Positions 33,671 to 45,835 of a DNA stretch of 64,000 nucleotides are shown here, piece by piece. The position numbers and the translations under genes are program-made. The notes beneath the pieces were generated by a model. The model was given only the letters and a program-made list of their open reading frames with translations. It was not told the origin of the DNA and searched no databases. Positions within the stretch are counted from its first letter, which is position 1, and every line of letters begins with the position of its first letter. The stretch lies in NCBI RefSeq assembly GCF_047948215.1, contig NC_134460.1, positions 14,195,501 through 14,259,500 of the forward strand, in the 5' to 3' direction. The DNA is from Lycorma delicatula (taxonomy: Eukaryota; Arthropoda; Insecta; Hemiptera; Fulgoridae).

Positions 33671-33692
33671 GTATATATATATATATATATAT
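33671..33692. repeat. (AT)n microsatellite
   Basis: About eleven uninterrupted TA units. Confidence 0.95.
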
Positions 33693-33724
33693 GTATTCCT
33701 AATGTTACATGGAAATCTGTTCAA

Positions 33725-34001
33725 CTAGTGAAGAATAACAACCCCCACGTATGATCCAATGAGATAAGGATTACATTTTATGACATGTAAATGAGTCTTA
33801 CACAGACTCAGACCGTCCATTCCTGAGGCGAGTAATTAATTTAACCCCGACCATCGAAGTATACCGGTATCCACCGTCTAGTATTCAAATTCTAGTAAAA
33901 GTAATTAACTTTTACTATGATTCGAACCTCAGAACCTTTGCCTTAGAAAATCAGATGTTAAACGATTTGCGAAGAGTTTACCATTAGACCAGCCCGGTTG
34001 G
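33725..34001 (-). mobile_element. Diverged SINE variant
   Basis: Minus-strand copy of a second SINE subfamily. The head reads ccgggctggtctaatgg (A box) and 'ggttcgaatc' (B box), with 'tactagacggtggatacc' and 'cctcaggaatgg' in the body. It lacks the caaatcagctgatttg palindrome of the main subfamily, and its tail is degraded, so the left border is approximate. No target duplication found. Confidence 0.65.
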
Positions 34002-34984
34002 TTTGATAAAATCAAGAAAATTTTTAAAATATAATAGTTATGTATTTATATTTGAATCTCTCTTTCTTCTCTTTTTTATTTAAAGTGAAGATTAATCTTT
34101 TTAAGCGTTGATTTTTGTGCGTTTATTAAATTATTTTATACGTTGTTTTTGTATTTATATATTTTTTTATAAATTTATTTATACTTTTTGATAATAATAA
34201 AAATAATAATCGTTTAATAATCGAAGAGTACATTTAGTTGTAAAATTTTAATTTATGTAAACGGTATTCGCGCGTTTTTTTAACATATCATTGTTACACT
34301 TTTTACTTCGGTAAACATACGTTGTATTATAAAATAAAGAAACTATTTTACAGCGGTCTCTAATGTACAGCTTGAGGTTAGTTAAACTTACGTTCCCGTG
34401 AGATTTTAGTTTACGTTCGAAAGAAATTTTCAATTTATTTTTTCGCCTGAAGATTTTTATCGTGTTATCCTTTCGGGAAGGGAATACTACTTTTTATACG
34501 CACGAAAAACTGCCGTTGTGAAAATAAATTTAAATCGCAGTGACAATTTTGGGAATCGGTTTTTATGTTTATCGTTGTATGTAGACCGATGCCGGTCAAT
34601 CGCCGTGTAATATCCGTGAAGGCTACAACATTATTACTACCGCGTTTTCATAACGAACAAGTCACAACCAAACACATCTTTGTTTAGAGGAGTCCTTTAT
34701 TCGCGCTTCACGCGTTAATACAACGTCATATTTTTATTTTATACTATGGAAAATTTCTAATTTAAATAACTATTTTGAAAAATACTTCATTTTTTTTGTA
34801 CCGATGATTTCCTGTATTATATATTTAATTTTATTATTTTTCACGATTTAAAAAAATAATATACTATTAATTAATAAAAAAATTTACTATATCAGACTAT
34901 TCAAAGAAGATACGTGAATTAATATTTAAAGAAAAACCCAGAATATTTAAATCTTTTTTTATGAAATAATAAAATACCGAGATA
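34002..34984. other. Non-coding spacer
   Basis: AT-rich, with no supported gene. A GC-richer patch at 34540-34730 shows no motif. Confidence 0.35.
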
Positions 34985-35236
34985 GATAACTTCAAAATAC
35001 AAATTCTGTAAAATATGTAGTATTAACGAAACCGGACGAAGTCGAAGACGAACCCAAAATGAAACGCGTATCTACACGAGATTCAAAAAGATTCATGGAC
35101 GGATTTCAGCAGTATTTTTTTATAAGAAGGTTAGTAAAGGAAGCAGAACTGCGAGTCTGTGCCAAATTTATAGAACGTCAACGAAAGGGAGACGACAAAG
35201 CAAAACATAATTTTTTCAAATTAGTTTACCCAAGTA
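34985..35236 (+). other. Orphan open frame cut by RTE copy 8
   Basis: An open frame reads about 80 codons from 34992, through VVLTKPDEVEDEPKMKRVST and a basic stretch (RRLVKEAELRVCAKFIERQ), until the poly-T of RTE copy 8. It is highly charged and less AT-rich than the surroundings, suggesting real former coding sequence. I do not recognise it. It may be a broken mobile-element protein or an exon piece; no splice sites are obvious. Confidence 0.3.
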
Positions 35237-36866
35237 TTTTTTTTTTTTTTTTGTCTTCAGTCATTTGACTGGTTTGATGCAGCTCTCCAAGATTCCCTAC
35301 CTAGTGCTAGTCGTTTCATTTCAGTATACCCTCTACATCCTACATCCCCAACAATTTGTTTTACATACTCCAAACGTGGCCTGCCTACACAATTTTTCCC
35401 TTCTACCTGTCCTTCCAATATTAAAGCGACTATTCCAGGATGCCTTAGTATGTGGCCTATAAGTCTGTCTCTTCTTTTAACTATATTTTTCCAAATGCTT
35501 CTTTCTTCATCTATTTGCCGCAATACCTCTTCATTTGTCACTTTATCCACCCGTCTGATTTTTAACATTCTCCTATAGCACCGCATTTCAAAAGCTTCTA
35601 ATCTTTTCTTCTCAGATACTCCGATCGTCCAAGTTTCACTTCCATATAAAGCGACACTCCAAACATACACTTTCAAAAATCTTTTCCTGAGATTTAAATT
35701 AATTTTTGATGTAAACACATTATATTTCTTACTGAAGGCTCGTTTAGCTTGTGCTATTCGGCATTTTATATCGCTCCTGCTTCGTCCATCTTTAGTAATT
35801 CTACTTCCCAAATAACAAAATTCTTCTACCTCCATAATCTTTTCTCCTCCTATTTTCACATTCAGCGGTCCATCTTTGTTATTTCTACTACATTTCATTA
35901 CTTTTGTTTTGTTCTTGTTTATTTTCACGCGATAGTTCTTGCGTAGGACTTCATCTATGCCGTTCATTGTTTCTTCTAAATCCTTTTTACTCTCGGCTAG
36001 AATTACTATATCATCAGCAAATCGTAGCATCTTTATCTTTTCACCTTGTACTGTTACTCCGAATCTAAATTGTTCTTTAACATCATTAACTGCTAGTTCC
36101 ATGTAAAGATTAAAAAGTAACGGAGATAGGGAACATCCTTGTCGGACTCCCTTTCTTATTACGGCTTCTTTCTTATGTTCTTCAATTGTTATTGTTGCTG
36201 TTTGGTTCCTGTACATGTTAGCAATTGTTCTTCTATCCCTGTATTTGAACCCTAATTTTTTTAAAATGCTGAACATTTTATTCCAGTCTACGTTATCAAA
36301 AGCCTTTTCTAGGTCTATAAACGCCAAGTATGTCGGTTTGTTTTTCTTTAATCTTCCTTCTACTATTAATCTGAGGCCTAAAATTGCTTCCCTTGTCCCT
36401 ATACTTTTCCTGAAACCAAATTGGTCTTCTCCTAACACTTCTTCCACTCTCCTCTCAATTCTTCTGTATAAAATTCTAGTTAAGATTTTTGATGCATGAC
36501 TAGTTAAACTAATTGTTCTATATTCTTCACATTTATCTGCCCCTGCTTTCTTTGGTATCATAACTATAACACTTGTTTTGAAGTCTGATGGAAATTCCCC
36601 ATTTTCATAAATATTACACACCAGTTTGTATAATCTATCAATCGCTTCCTCACTTGCACTGCGCAGTAATTCTACAGGTATTCCGTCTATTCCAGGAGCC
36701 TTTCTGCCATTTAAATCTTTTAATGCTATCTTAAATTCAGATCTCAGTATTGTTTCTCCCATTTCATCCTCTTCAACTTTCTCTTCTTCCTCTATAACAC
36801 CATTTTCTAATTCATTTCCTCCGTATAACTCTTCAATATATTCCACCCATCTATCGACTTTACCTA
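35237..36866 (-). mobile_element. RTE-like LINE copy 8, open RT frame
   Basis: Minus-strand copy from the linker (MEYIEELYGGNELENG) to the tail; one of the two best preserved copies. The 5' border lies near 36866, inside the family's 'tatcgactttacct'. Target duplication is not clear, beyond a shared 'tttacc' next to both ends. It holds the uninterrupted frame listed separately. Confidence 0.93.
35257..36846 (-). CDS. RTE-like reverse transcriptase, 529-aa partial ORF
   Basis: Uninterrupted from an internal Met in the linker to the natural stop. In order it has an acidic linker (VIEEEEKVEEDEM), KAPGIDGIPVELL, IPKKAGADKCEEYRTISL, DQFGFRKSIGT, the first catalytic Asp in AFIDLEKAFDN, VRQGCSLSPLLFNLYMEL, FADD with both Asp present, a thumb region, and the C-terminal GRPRLEYVKQIV to ASNQSND. 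It lacks the N-terminal APE endonuclease needed to nick target DNA, so it is not autonomous. The protein would copy RNA into DNA at a nicked site. There is no promoter of its own, so expression would depend on read-through; it is antisense to the host intron. Confidence 0.88.
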   Translation of the reverse strand: MEYIEELYGGNELENGVIEEEEKVEEDEMGETILRSEFKIALKDLNGRKAPGIDGIPVELLRSASEEAIDRLYKLVCNIYENGEFPSDFKTSVIVMIPKKAGADKCEEYRTISLTSHASKILTRILYRRIERRVEEVLGEDQFGFRKSIGTREAILGLRLIVEGRLKKNKPTYLAFIDLEKAFDNVDWNKMFSILKKLGFKYRDRRTIANMYRNQTATITIEEHKKEAVIRKGVRQGCSLSPLLFNLYMELAVNDVKEQFRFGVTVQGEKIKMLRFADDIVILAESKKDLEETMNGIDEVLRKNYRVKINKNKTKVMKCSRNNKDGPLNVKIGGEKIMEVEEFCYLGSRITKDGRSRSDIKCRIAQAKRAFSKKYNVFTSKINLNLRKRFLKVYVWSVALYGSETWTIGVSEKKRLEAFEMRCYRRMLKIRRVDKVTNEEVLRQIDEERSIWKNIVKRRDRLIGHILRHPGIVALILEGQVEGKNCVGRPRLEYVKQIVGDVGCRGYTEMKRLALGRESWRAASNQSND

Positions 36867-37329
36867 CTTTACTTTATTAATGACGTAAGACTGCAAAAAC
36901 TTTAATACCGTATTACTTTAATACGTACACTTTATTTACTTTAATACCGTATTAAAAATAAAATTTCGAATAATAAAACGTTAAATCGTGTTTAATAGTT
37001 AACACTATATTGTGCTGCACTGTATTTGTGTATATTTCCTCATTTTTCGTTAATATCGCTTAATATTGGCACCCGTTTAATAGGGCCGTAGGTCCCGTAC
37101 TGAAGCGGTCCGATTATCTGGAATCCACTTTATGTAATATACAGGGGTAGATATGATATCGTACGGTTAAAAAACAAAACCGCCCGGCATCTACAAGGAT
37201 CGTGATAAACTATATTAAAATTTTCGTCGAGCGGAGTCAAATTATAGAATATGCAATTAATTAAAAAATTAGTTGCGGTTAAATTCCATAATAATTATAT
37301 AAAACAGTGACACCTGAAATAATATTAAA
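36867..37329. other. Non-coding spacer
   Basis: AT-rich, with repeated 'aataccgtatta' phrases near 36905-36955. No gene. Confidence 0.35.
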
Positions 37330-37650
37330 GCAAATACATAAAATACTAATCGTAAAAAAGACTGTAAAATAAATAACGAAAAGAAAACGCTAATAAAAAT
37401 TATTTCAGCAAATAATAAGCGTATACAAAAAAACGGGGTTTTTACATTTTTTAATTTAGTACTATTTTAAAAATAATCGACAGAAGAGTATTGTTTCTGT
37501 AAAATAAAATCTTTTAATTGAATTTTATAAAACAAATCGACGAAAAGAATTTTTTAAACGATTGGATAATCTATTAAAAATTACGCGCTTTCTTGTAAGC
37601 CAAACTATTATGTTTAGTTACACAAAAACAGTTAGATATTTAATTTATGT
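37330..37650. repeat. Dispersed repeat C, copy 1
   Basis: About 320 bases resemble 53170-53520 in the same orientation. The shared anchors, in the same order and spacing, are 'taaaataaaatcttttaatt', 'attttttaaacgattggata' against 'atttttaaatggtttgata', and 'gttacacaaaaacagtta' against 'gttacgtgaaaacaatta'. It is non-coding, of unknown class, with undefined borders. Confidence 0.5.
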
Positions 37651-37843
37651 TTTTATTTATTAATTTTTTTAACAATAATTCCAGCCTCGGTGTAATTCCT
37701 TGGTTATGTAAATTGTATACATTAAATAATTTAATTTATTAATCATTTGGCACCGTTGGTATTAATACAATTGTATAAATTAAATACATAATAGTATTTA
37801 GTATAAATATAATTGCATAAATATAGGTGACAGTTGCATAGCT

Positions 37844-38120
37844 ACCGTGTTGATCTATTGGTGAACGCGTCTTCCCAAATCAGAACCCGAGAGTTCCAGC
37901 GTTCAAGTCCTAGTAAAGTCAGTTATTTTTACACGGATTTGAATAATAGATCGTGGATACCGGTGATCTTTGGCGGTTGGGTTTCAATTAACCACACATC
38001 TCAGGAATGGTAAAACTGAGACTGTACAAGACTACACTTCATTTACATTCATACATATCATCCTCTGAAGTATTATCTGAACGGTAATTACCGGAGGCTG
38101 AACAGTAAAAAAAAAGATAA
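37844..38120 (+). mobile_element. tRNA-derived SINE with palindrome half-deleted
   Basis: The head begins accgtgttgatctattgg and retains the B box 'cgttcaagtcc'. After 'cttcccaaatcag' the right half of the family palindrome is missing. The body and tail (ccggaggctgaacag plus A run) are complete. No target duplication is visible, suggesting an older copy. Confidence 0.85.
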
Positions 38121-40902
38121 TAGTCGCCAACAATGACGTTACTGTCTTATTGACCTAGGAATTTTTATTCTTGACGACCGACTATAATATACATAACAGT
38201 TTAATTTAAAAACGATTATTGATTTGGATTTAAATTAACATCTTTTATAAAATCCCTGAAGATGTAGTAACAGCTCCGAAAGATTGGAATGCAATTAAAT
38301 CCGTCTTAAAATCATTAAATAATAAACAAAACTTGAAAAATTAGACCCGCCATTTAAAATAACCCTTTTAAAAAACACGCCCGATTAGAATCATCCAGCA
38401 TCAAGGGACTCTGTCCAGTTTCTGCGATAAGTAGAGAGTAATAAACTCCCGCCAACTTTGCATTCCTCCGAAAGTACTAGGATTTACACTTTTTAAATTG
38501 TTGGTAAGTGGAAATATAATTTTTGCCGGATATACAAATATTTATTGAACAATTCCTTTATTCACTTCTAATTTACAATAACTTTAATTGATCATTACGT
38601 TGAATTATAATATGCTATATTTTGTAGTTAAGTGTACATTTTAATTATATATTTCTGTCTAGCTAGAACATTTATAGTAATTAGTAATACGTCCTATTTA
38701 ACATTTTAGTAACGTGTCCATTTTAATAGGACATGTGTCCTACTTTGCGATTAAAAATATCTAACAATATTTAATATCAGCCGGTTCAGCAGATAATAAA
38801 AACATGACAGTAGTTTGTTTACATTTGGTAAGAGGATAAAGAAAATAAATGAATCTTAACAAATAAGCGACTACTATTCTTTTTATTAAAGGTTGCCATT
38901 TCAATAATATAAACGCGAGGATAAGTTAACATTTTTAATTTTCTAAATATCCGCGATTCACATTTACGGGACTCAAACGATGATCTGACAGTTTTCATTC
39001 TTACCTTTTCAAAAAGTTTCAAAAAAATTTTATTCTTCAGACCGGAATACGAATAAGGAAAATAATATATTTAAAAACGATGAGTTATCGTTTTATTAAG
39101 AAGCTTCAAACAAACCGGTCCCGTTTGATTTTGTCGCCGACAAAAAATATTTATCGAGAAAATTGAAATTTTATTTTTTCACAGTCTTATGTTATCTCAG
39201 CCGGCGATCGATCGGAAAACACAATTAATACGTAATAGCTTATCTAATATTTCATTACCATCAAAATTAAAGTCGTATTTAGCCGTGAAAGTATTAACGT
39301 CGTACGTATGACGACGGTAATATATATTTTGCGGTTCCCAAAATAGATAATTCAGTGAAATATATTAACAAAAGTTAAATTTTTTTTTACGTCCTAATCA
39401 TTAAGTAATTTAATAACTGTAACGCTTTTAAAGTGATAATTATAAGGCTTTTAAAATGATTGTTACAGCGCTTTTAATTTTAAAAGGGCGGTTGGTCACG
39501 TTCCGTTCTCACTTTCCTCCCTGCGGGTCCTGGTTATCCTGATAGTGCTTATTTTTTTTTTATTATTATTTTTTTAAGCTACTTATAATTACAGCTTTTA
39601 TATTTTAACTTGTTTTTCTTTATCTCTAACGCTCCAAAAGATGACCGCTTCTTATAAATAAAGTCTTTTAATTTCTACAGTTACGTTCAAATTGCATATT
39701 TTTAAGTCGTGTTCTTCGATTATTTATTATTAACTCGTTATTATACTGTAAAACATTTCTTTAATTTAATTTGGATATTTGTTATACTTTTGCTATTTGA
39801 TTAAAAACGTCATTGTTTTTATTTAGCCTTTTTTTATTTGGCGTGTAAATTATCGTACGTGTTAAGGCGTTACCTATTATCGAAACGATTATTCATTATT
39901 ATACCGCATTATCGATAAAAAAACTTTAACTGATATGATTGTAATGTAATTAACCGTATTACAAAAATGCAACCGGTTTCGGTCGGTTGCATATAAAAAA
40001 ATACATTTGTATACTTTTTTAATGTACGTTTGAGTTTAGATGTATAAATTAAACTTTTACAAAAGATAAAAATATGTGTGCTTTAAGAACGAGTTAGTTT
40101 ATTTTAGGAAAGCTGTAACCTCTTGTGTTAAACTAGCTGTTCAAAAATAAAATTAAACATTTCTTTCTCCGATTTATAATCATTTCTGTCGCTCTAGATA
40201 TATTTTAGTTCAAAGCTCCTTTTAGGTTTAACATATAAAAAAAAAAAAAACTTTGGCTGTAACTATTTTTGTTTTAACGTATTTTCCTTTGTGTGTTTAT
40301 TATTAATAGTTACTTATGCATCGATGTGGATTATAAGTACGAGACGTGTTCTGTATAAATTAATGATATTATTTATTGCTCGTTACATAGTTATATCTAA
40401 ATTAAAAATCTTCCTGAAAATAAAAAATAATTTGCGCATAGTAAAAAATATAAAAATATTTAATTTGCTGTTACAGAGAAATTTGGTCTATTATTCTATT
40501 TATTCATCCTAGTAGTTACATGTTGACACCCAGTGGTTTTTTTTTGTTTCCGTATTATTACTACGGCGGTTTCAAAATGCTAGACAAAATTATTCTTACT
40601 AATTTATGAATAAATATGACAAGAAATATATATTTTCCCCTTATTCTGGTATATTCGTTCCGATAAATACGCACACCGTCGTTACTATTTAACGGTAATA
40701 AAAAAATGATAAATTTTCTTAATCTTTCCTTATAAAAATTTAATAAAAAAGATCGTGTAAAAAGTAAATAATTTATTACGTTATAGAATGTATGTAGAAA
40801 AATTACTAATTCAATTTTGCTAGTCAATAAATACAGCTTATTTTGTGAAATTTTAAATTACAGCATATATCTCAATATCAAATCAATTTAAATAACTTTT
40901 TT
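38121..40902. other. Non-coding region
   Basis: 2.8 kb without a supported gene or element. The minus-strand 88-aa frame at 40561-40827 has a faint RT-like look (LRKFI, LPLN) but is too weak to call. A run of A at 40234 and T runs near 39540 are simple low-complexity sequence. Confidence 0.4.
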
Positions 40903-40915
40903 ATAATTTAATGAA

Positions 40916-41572
40916 ATGTAGTAGAAATAACAAAGATGGACCGCTGAATGTGAAAATAGGAGGAGAAAAGATTATGGAGGTAGAAGAATTTTGTTATTTG
41001 GGAAGTAAAATTACTAAAGATGGACGAAGCAGGAGCGATATAAAATGCCGAATAGCACAAGCTTAACGAGCCTTCAGTAAGAAATATAATTTGTTTACAT
41101 CAAAAATGAATTTAAATGTCAGGAAAAGATTTTTGAAAGTGTATGTTTGGAGTGTCGCTTTATATGGAAGTGAAACTTGAACGATCGGAGTATCTGAGAA
41201 GAAAAGATTAGAAGCTTTTGAAATGCGGTGCTATAGGAGAATGTTAAAAATCAGACTGGTGGATAAAGTGACAAATGAAGAGGTATTGCGGCAAATAGAT
41301 GAAGAAAGAAGCATTTGGAAAAATATAGTTAAAAGAAGAGACAGACTTATAGGCCACATACTAAGGCATCCTGGAATAGTCGCTTTAATATTGGAAGGAC
41401 AGGTAGAAGGGAAAAATTGTGTAGGCAGGCCACGTTTGGAGTATGTAAAACAAATTGTTGGGGATGTAGGATGTAGAGGGTATACTGAAATGAAACGACT
41501 AGCACTAGATAGGGAATCTTGGAGAGCTGCATCAAACCAGTCAAATGACTGAAGACAAAAAAAAAAAAAAAA
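40916..41572 (+). mobile_element. RTE-like LINE copy 9, 13-bp TSD
   Basis: A 0.66-kb C-terminal fragment beginning at 'atgtagtagaaataac'. It is flanked by the perfect repeat ataatttaatgaa (40903-40915, 41573-41585), with microhomology to the element start. Two nonsense changes are visible: AAA to TAA in QAKRAF near 41064 and TGG to TGA in SETWT near 41179. The last 109 codons are open. Confidence 0.93.
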
Positions 41573-41585
41573 ATAATTTAATGAA

Positions 41586-42451
41586 CTTTGGTTTTTACGA
41601 ATTCATTTACTGATAAGTTCTGAGTATTACGTACTGGATGTAATCAAATGATGTCACCAAAGATAGGGATTTCCACCTTTTATTATAGAATAGTAATGCT
41701 GTTTTTATAAATAATTCTAAGAAATGCGGTGTGTTTATTAAGCTTTTGGTACGGGTCTGATTATTCAATCAGACTGGTTTACGGTAATTCATTTTTATAA
41801 AACTTTCACGCATCTCACAAATGTGGGGATAGGTGTGGCCTTTGTTAAGACCTGACTTGTTGGCTCTTTATTGGCTAGATTAAAATGGTTTCTTCTAGCA
41901 AATATATGAGGTTATAAAAGAAAAACAGTATTGTTTGATATTGTTCCAAACTCAGTTTTGTCATAATATGAAAATTTTTGGTTGTTTAGTACGATTGAAA
42001 TTATCACCTAAATTTCACTCCTTTAATAACAGTTATTTGTCTCATTTCTTGGTAATCCTGTGTGTAGATTGCCCTTTTCCAACATCCACACCCTAATTTT
42101 ATCTATGAATTTTGTGAAATATGTACTTTAGGAGGTGTTCGAGAAGTAGTCTTTGGTTTTCTAGAAGACTGTTTAAGCTCTGATACTTTATATTCCATAA
42201 CACTCATGCCATCTCTTAGGCTTGGTTATTAATACAGTGAAAAAAATTGTATTCTTCCAAATGAAATCTTAGCTCAATTTTGATTGCTTTTGTTACGTAT
42301 ACTAATTTTACAAATATATAATCGTGTAAGTAAAATGATAAATTTCATTTCTCAGACAGAAGAGTCTACCCTTGATCAAGGAAGAAGTATTCTAATTAGC
42401 ATTCTGTATTTATTTAGTTATTTTGCATGAAGAAAAATGTTGTATTAAATT
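41586..42451. other. Non-coding spacer
   Basis: No gene or repeat recognised. Confidence 0.35.
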
Positions 42452-42464
42452 AGGTATTTTATTT

Positions 42465-42764
42465 TGACCCACCGGGTTGGTCTAGTGGTTAACACGTCTT
42501 CCCAAATCAGCTGATTTGGAAGTCGAGAGTTCCAACGTTCAAGTCCTAGTAAAGCCAGTTATTTTTACACGGACTTGAATACTAGATCATGGATACCGGT
42601 GTTCTTTGGTGGTTAGGTTTCAATTAACCACACATCTCAGGTATGGTCGAACTGAGAACGTACAAGACTACACTTCATTCACCTCATACATATCATCCTC
42701 ATTCATCTTCTGAAGTATTATCTAAACGGTAGTTACCGGAGGCTAAACAGGAAAAAGAAAGAAA
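42465..42764 (+). mobile_element. tRNA-derived SINE, full length, 13-bp TSD
   Basis: The best preserved SINE: A box in 'ggttggtctagtggtt', intact palindrome caaatcagctgatttg, B box 'cgttcaagtcc', body and 'aggctaaacaggaaaaag' tail. It is flanked by aggtattttattt at 42452-42464 and 42765-42777. An internal pol III promoter is expected from the boxes. Confidence 0.93.
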
Positions 42765-42777
42765 AGGTATTTTATTT

Positions 42778-44821
42778 CGTAGATATGGTAATAAAAATAA
42801 GATCTTTAGGGTTTGTAAATATGCTTCACAAAAAAAAAATCAATAAAATAATGAAGTCAGAATTAAAAAATCGATCGTGTGTAAAATCCTGATAAAAGTT
42901 ACAGGATATAAGGGAAACTAAAAATGAAAAACATATTTAAAATTAATAAAAAATATACATTGGCAATATACATAATTGGAAAATAATCTTGTCAAGACTG
43001 TAAAACTTTCTTTTCAAAGAGCTGTAGGAGCTTAAGTTTTAGGAGCTTAAATTATATTACAAACTTTTGTTTAAATACATTCTGAGCGATAAGATACTAT
43101 TATAAATGAATGATATGAGATTTTATTTAAAAATATTGATTCCTAAAATTTCTATAGAATTCAGTATATTGAGTCCACGTCATAGGTAAAAATGTTCATT
43201 TTACCTATGCTCTAAAGTAAGAGCAAATTTTAGTGTGATTTCATTTATTGTGACTGATTTATATTTTCATTAAAATGATCAACTTGACCTCAGATTTCTT
43301 AAAAACAATATTTTCCACTAAGGAAGAGTAAGAAAATTACAAAAATTACTGTTTTTGTCATTAAAATTGTGGCCCGTCTAGAGAAAAATTCAAAATAGTG
43401 TGTTGTTTAAAAAGATAATTTACTGTAAAAGATACTTTTACAAATGTTTATAATTTTACTTAAATAGTTATAATAAATTTTGTCTTAATAAAACAAACAT
43501 GCTTACAAAAAAATTACTGAAGTTGCATGTACAGAGTAGTTATGGTTCATCGTAAAAATATTAGAAACACAGAATCGTGTTAAAATCATTAACAATAGAA
43601 ATAAATTGTTTCTTATAGTTGTAATATAAAATTTACAACTACTTTGTTCTGTAAAATAACTAGTATGTTTTAGATGGGTTTAATGTATTCAGAGAAACAC
43701 ACATACACACACACAATACATATATATACATACACATACCACATACACCCATCTCAATGCTAGAAAATTCTGTTAATTTAATACGTATATTTTCTAAGCT
43801 CTTCCTTCTTGTCTCCTTATAATTTGAGATTATCATCTCAATCGAGACACCTGGAAAGTAATAGAATTAAAAAGAGTTCTTTAATCTTATTTAAAAAACT
43901 TCTTTATGAAGAAATTTGTTTTTAATTTTTGAAACTGAACAAAGGATATTTTTGACAGCAGTGGTAATGAGCGTACATATGGGGCCCAGCAAAATGCGTA
44001 ATACAAAACACTATATTTCATACTGTTAATTTAATTAAAAAAACTACATTTTAGTAATGTGCTGTTTGTCATTTTTTAAATTTAATTATATATCTATATT
44101 CACTTCATTTAGCTATATATGTTGACTATATCTCAGAAATGCTGTATTTTATAAATTTTTTTTTTTTCTTTAAATTATTCTAACTTTATTTTCCTTACAA
44201 AAGGCTTTAAAATGTTCATCTTCAGTTCTAATTAAGTTGTTTAACTTCTGAATTTAAAATACAAGTCTTTAGTATCCTGTCTTTTATGACATGTGTTCTG
44301 GTTTTGCACAATTTAACTCTGATGGATATAAAGCATATGAGGTGTAAGAACACTAATTTTTTGGAATGCTGATGTATAATAGTGTAATGATTTGGAAGGG
44401 AAATATGAAACTACTTCACCCATTAATTTACTTACTTTAGTTACTGTTATCACTTATTATACTGTACCAAAGCTACCATCTATATGAGTAACCTGTTTTC
44501 ATATTAGAGTTTCTGATTGAGTTTTTATAATAAGAGATACATTTTCTTTATTTCTTTATTTACCAGTCAATTATTACCTCTGATATATTCGGATCAGCAT
44601 TTTTCATACAATATAATATTTTTTATCGCAAAAAAAAAAAATATTAATGACTGATCAGCCTGTTGTCACGCAGTTCTTCAGGGGTTTTGAATAAATTAAA
44701 ATTTCCAGCATTAATTATTCATTACAAAATTATTATGTATTAATTCATTTAAGATTATTCCAGTTAATCTTAGTTACCTCTGATGATAAGTAAATTTTGC
44801 AGCTTATGAAAAAATATGCCA
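42778..44821. other. Non-coding intronic sequence with CA-rich patch
   Basis: AT-rich with no supported exon. A CA/TA-rich low-complexity patch lies at 43690-43745. Confidence 0.4.
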
Positions 44822-44892
44822 AGCTTGACTGATTTGAACCGAGAAACCTTCTGGTTGAAAGATAGTGGTGCTATTACTTCACTGTAAAGGTC
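44822..44892 (-). repeat. tRNA-like SINE head fragment
   Basis: The minus strand reads a B-box-like 'cggttcaaatcag' after 'gaaggtttc', with an A-box-like 'cagtgaagtaatagc' upstream. It resembles a worn tRNA-derived SINE head but has no recognisable body. It is not a foldable tRNA gene as far as I can see. Confidence 0.3.
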
Positions 44893-45835
44893 ATTATATA
44901 AATGAATTGTGTGTCACATTTAGTTTCTGAAATTTATGTATGTAGATAGCGCAGTTAAGATGGTTTGCCTACCCTCTTACCATTCACTTTTTCATTTCAT
45001 TCCTTTGGTACTTCCCCTCTTTCTGCATCCTGTTGTAATGTAAGTCAGACCCGTGTTATGTTTGCAGCTGTCTAACTGTCTATGAAGTTACTTTTTGAAC
45101 TTATTTCTTTTTTCTTCTGGTGCAACATTTTTTTATTTTCACTTCCTTAACATCTCTCTTGGGAGGATGCTGTTTTGATACTTTAAAGAGAAAAACTTCA
45201 GTTGCTTATATTATATGAATATATTTCAGTATAAGTATCTATACTTTTTTCTTGTGTATAAAAAGAAGGGAAAGTCATAATTTTTTTAAGTTGCAAATTG
45301 TAACCTCTGGTTGTCAAACTGTAGTTTGTAATACATTAAGCAGTAATCTTTAGTGAAGATATATTGTTAAATACCTAAGTAGGTTTGTTGCCCAGTGATA
45401 CAACAAATACTGGGCAAATTACATATGAAAAAGATTGCTGGTTTCAAACAGGTAAATATTCTTGTCTTGTTTGCTTTTTTTTGTGATACAAAATTTAAAA
45501 TGAGGCGTATTTTAATCATCTTAATTATCCATAATGTAATTATTTTATATTTAAAATATTTTGTACTTATATTAAAGCTATTTTGTTAACATTTTATAGT
45601 ATCAGGAATACTGTGTGTATCACAGTCATGTTTGTAAATATTGTGTAGTGTTTGTTCCCCAGCCTTACAATAGATTGCTAATTACAACAAGAGTTAAATT
45701 AATTTTATAGCTACTAACCAATATTGATATTAATGTCTACTTCAAGTAAGAAAGGAACCAGATGCTAAATCGTATCTCTCTTGGCCCTCATGAAACATTT
45801 CTTTAGTACTCCCTAGGCTTTCTATACCACATAAT
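44893..45835. other. Non-coding intronic sequence
   Basis: No supported exon. The 64-aa frame at 45395 has no motif. Confidence 0.35.

Noticed and set aside
33671..33692. CRISPR or other regularly spaced array anywhere in the window
   Set aside because: Repeats are either simple microsatellites or dispersed transposons; no repeat-spacer pattern exists.
40561..40827. 88-aa minus frame with faint RT C-terminal look
   Set aside because: Only a few residues (LRKFI, LPLN) fit, with no active-site block nearby.
42465..42545. Functional tRNA gene
   Set aside because: A and B boxes are present but the region between them is a palindrome and the SINE body follows; it is a SINE head.
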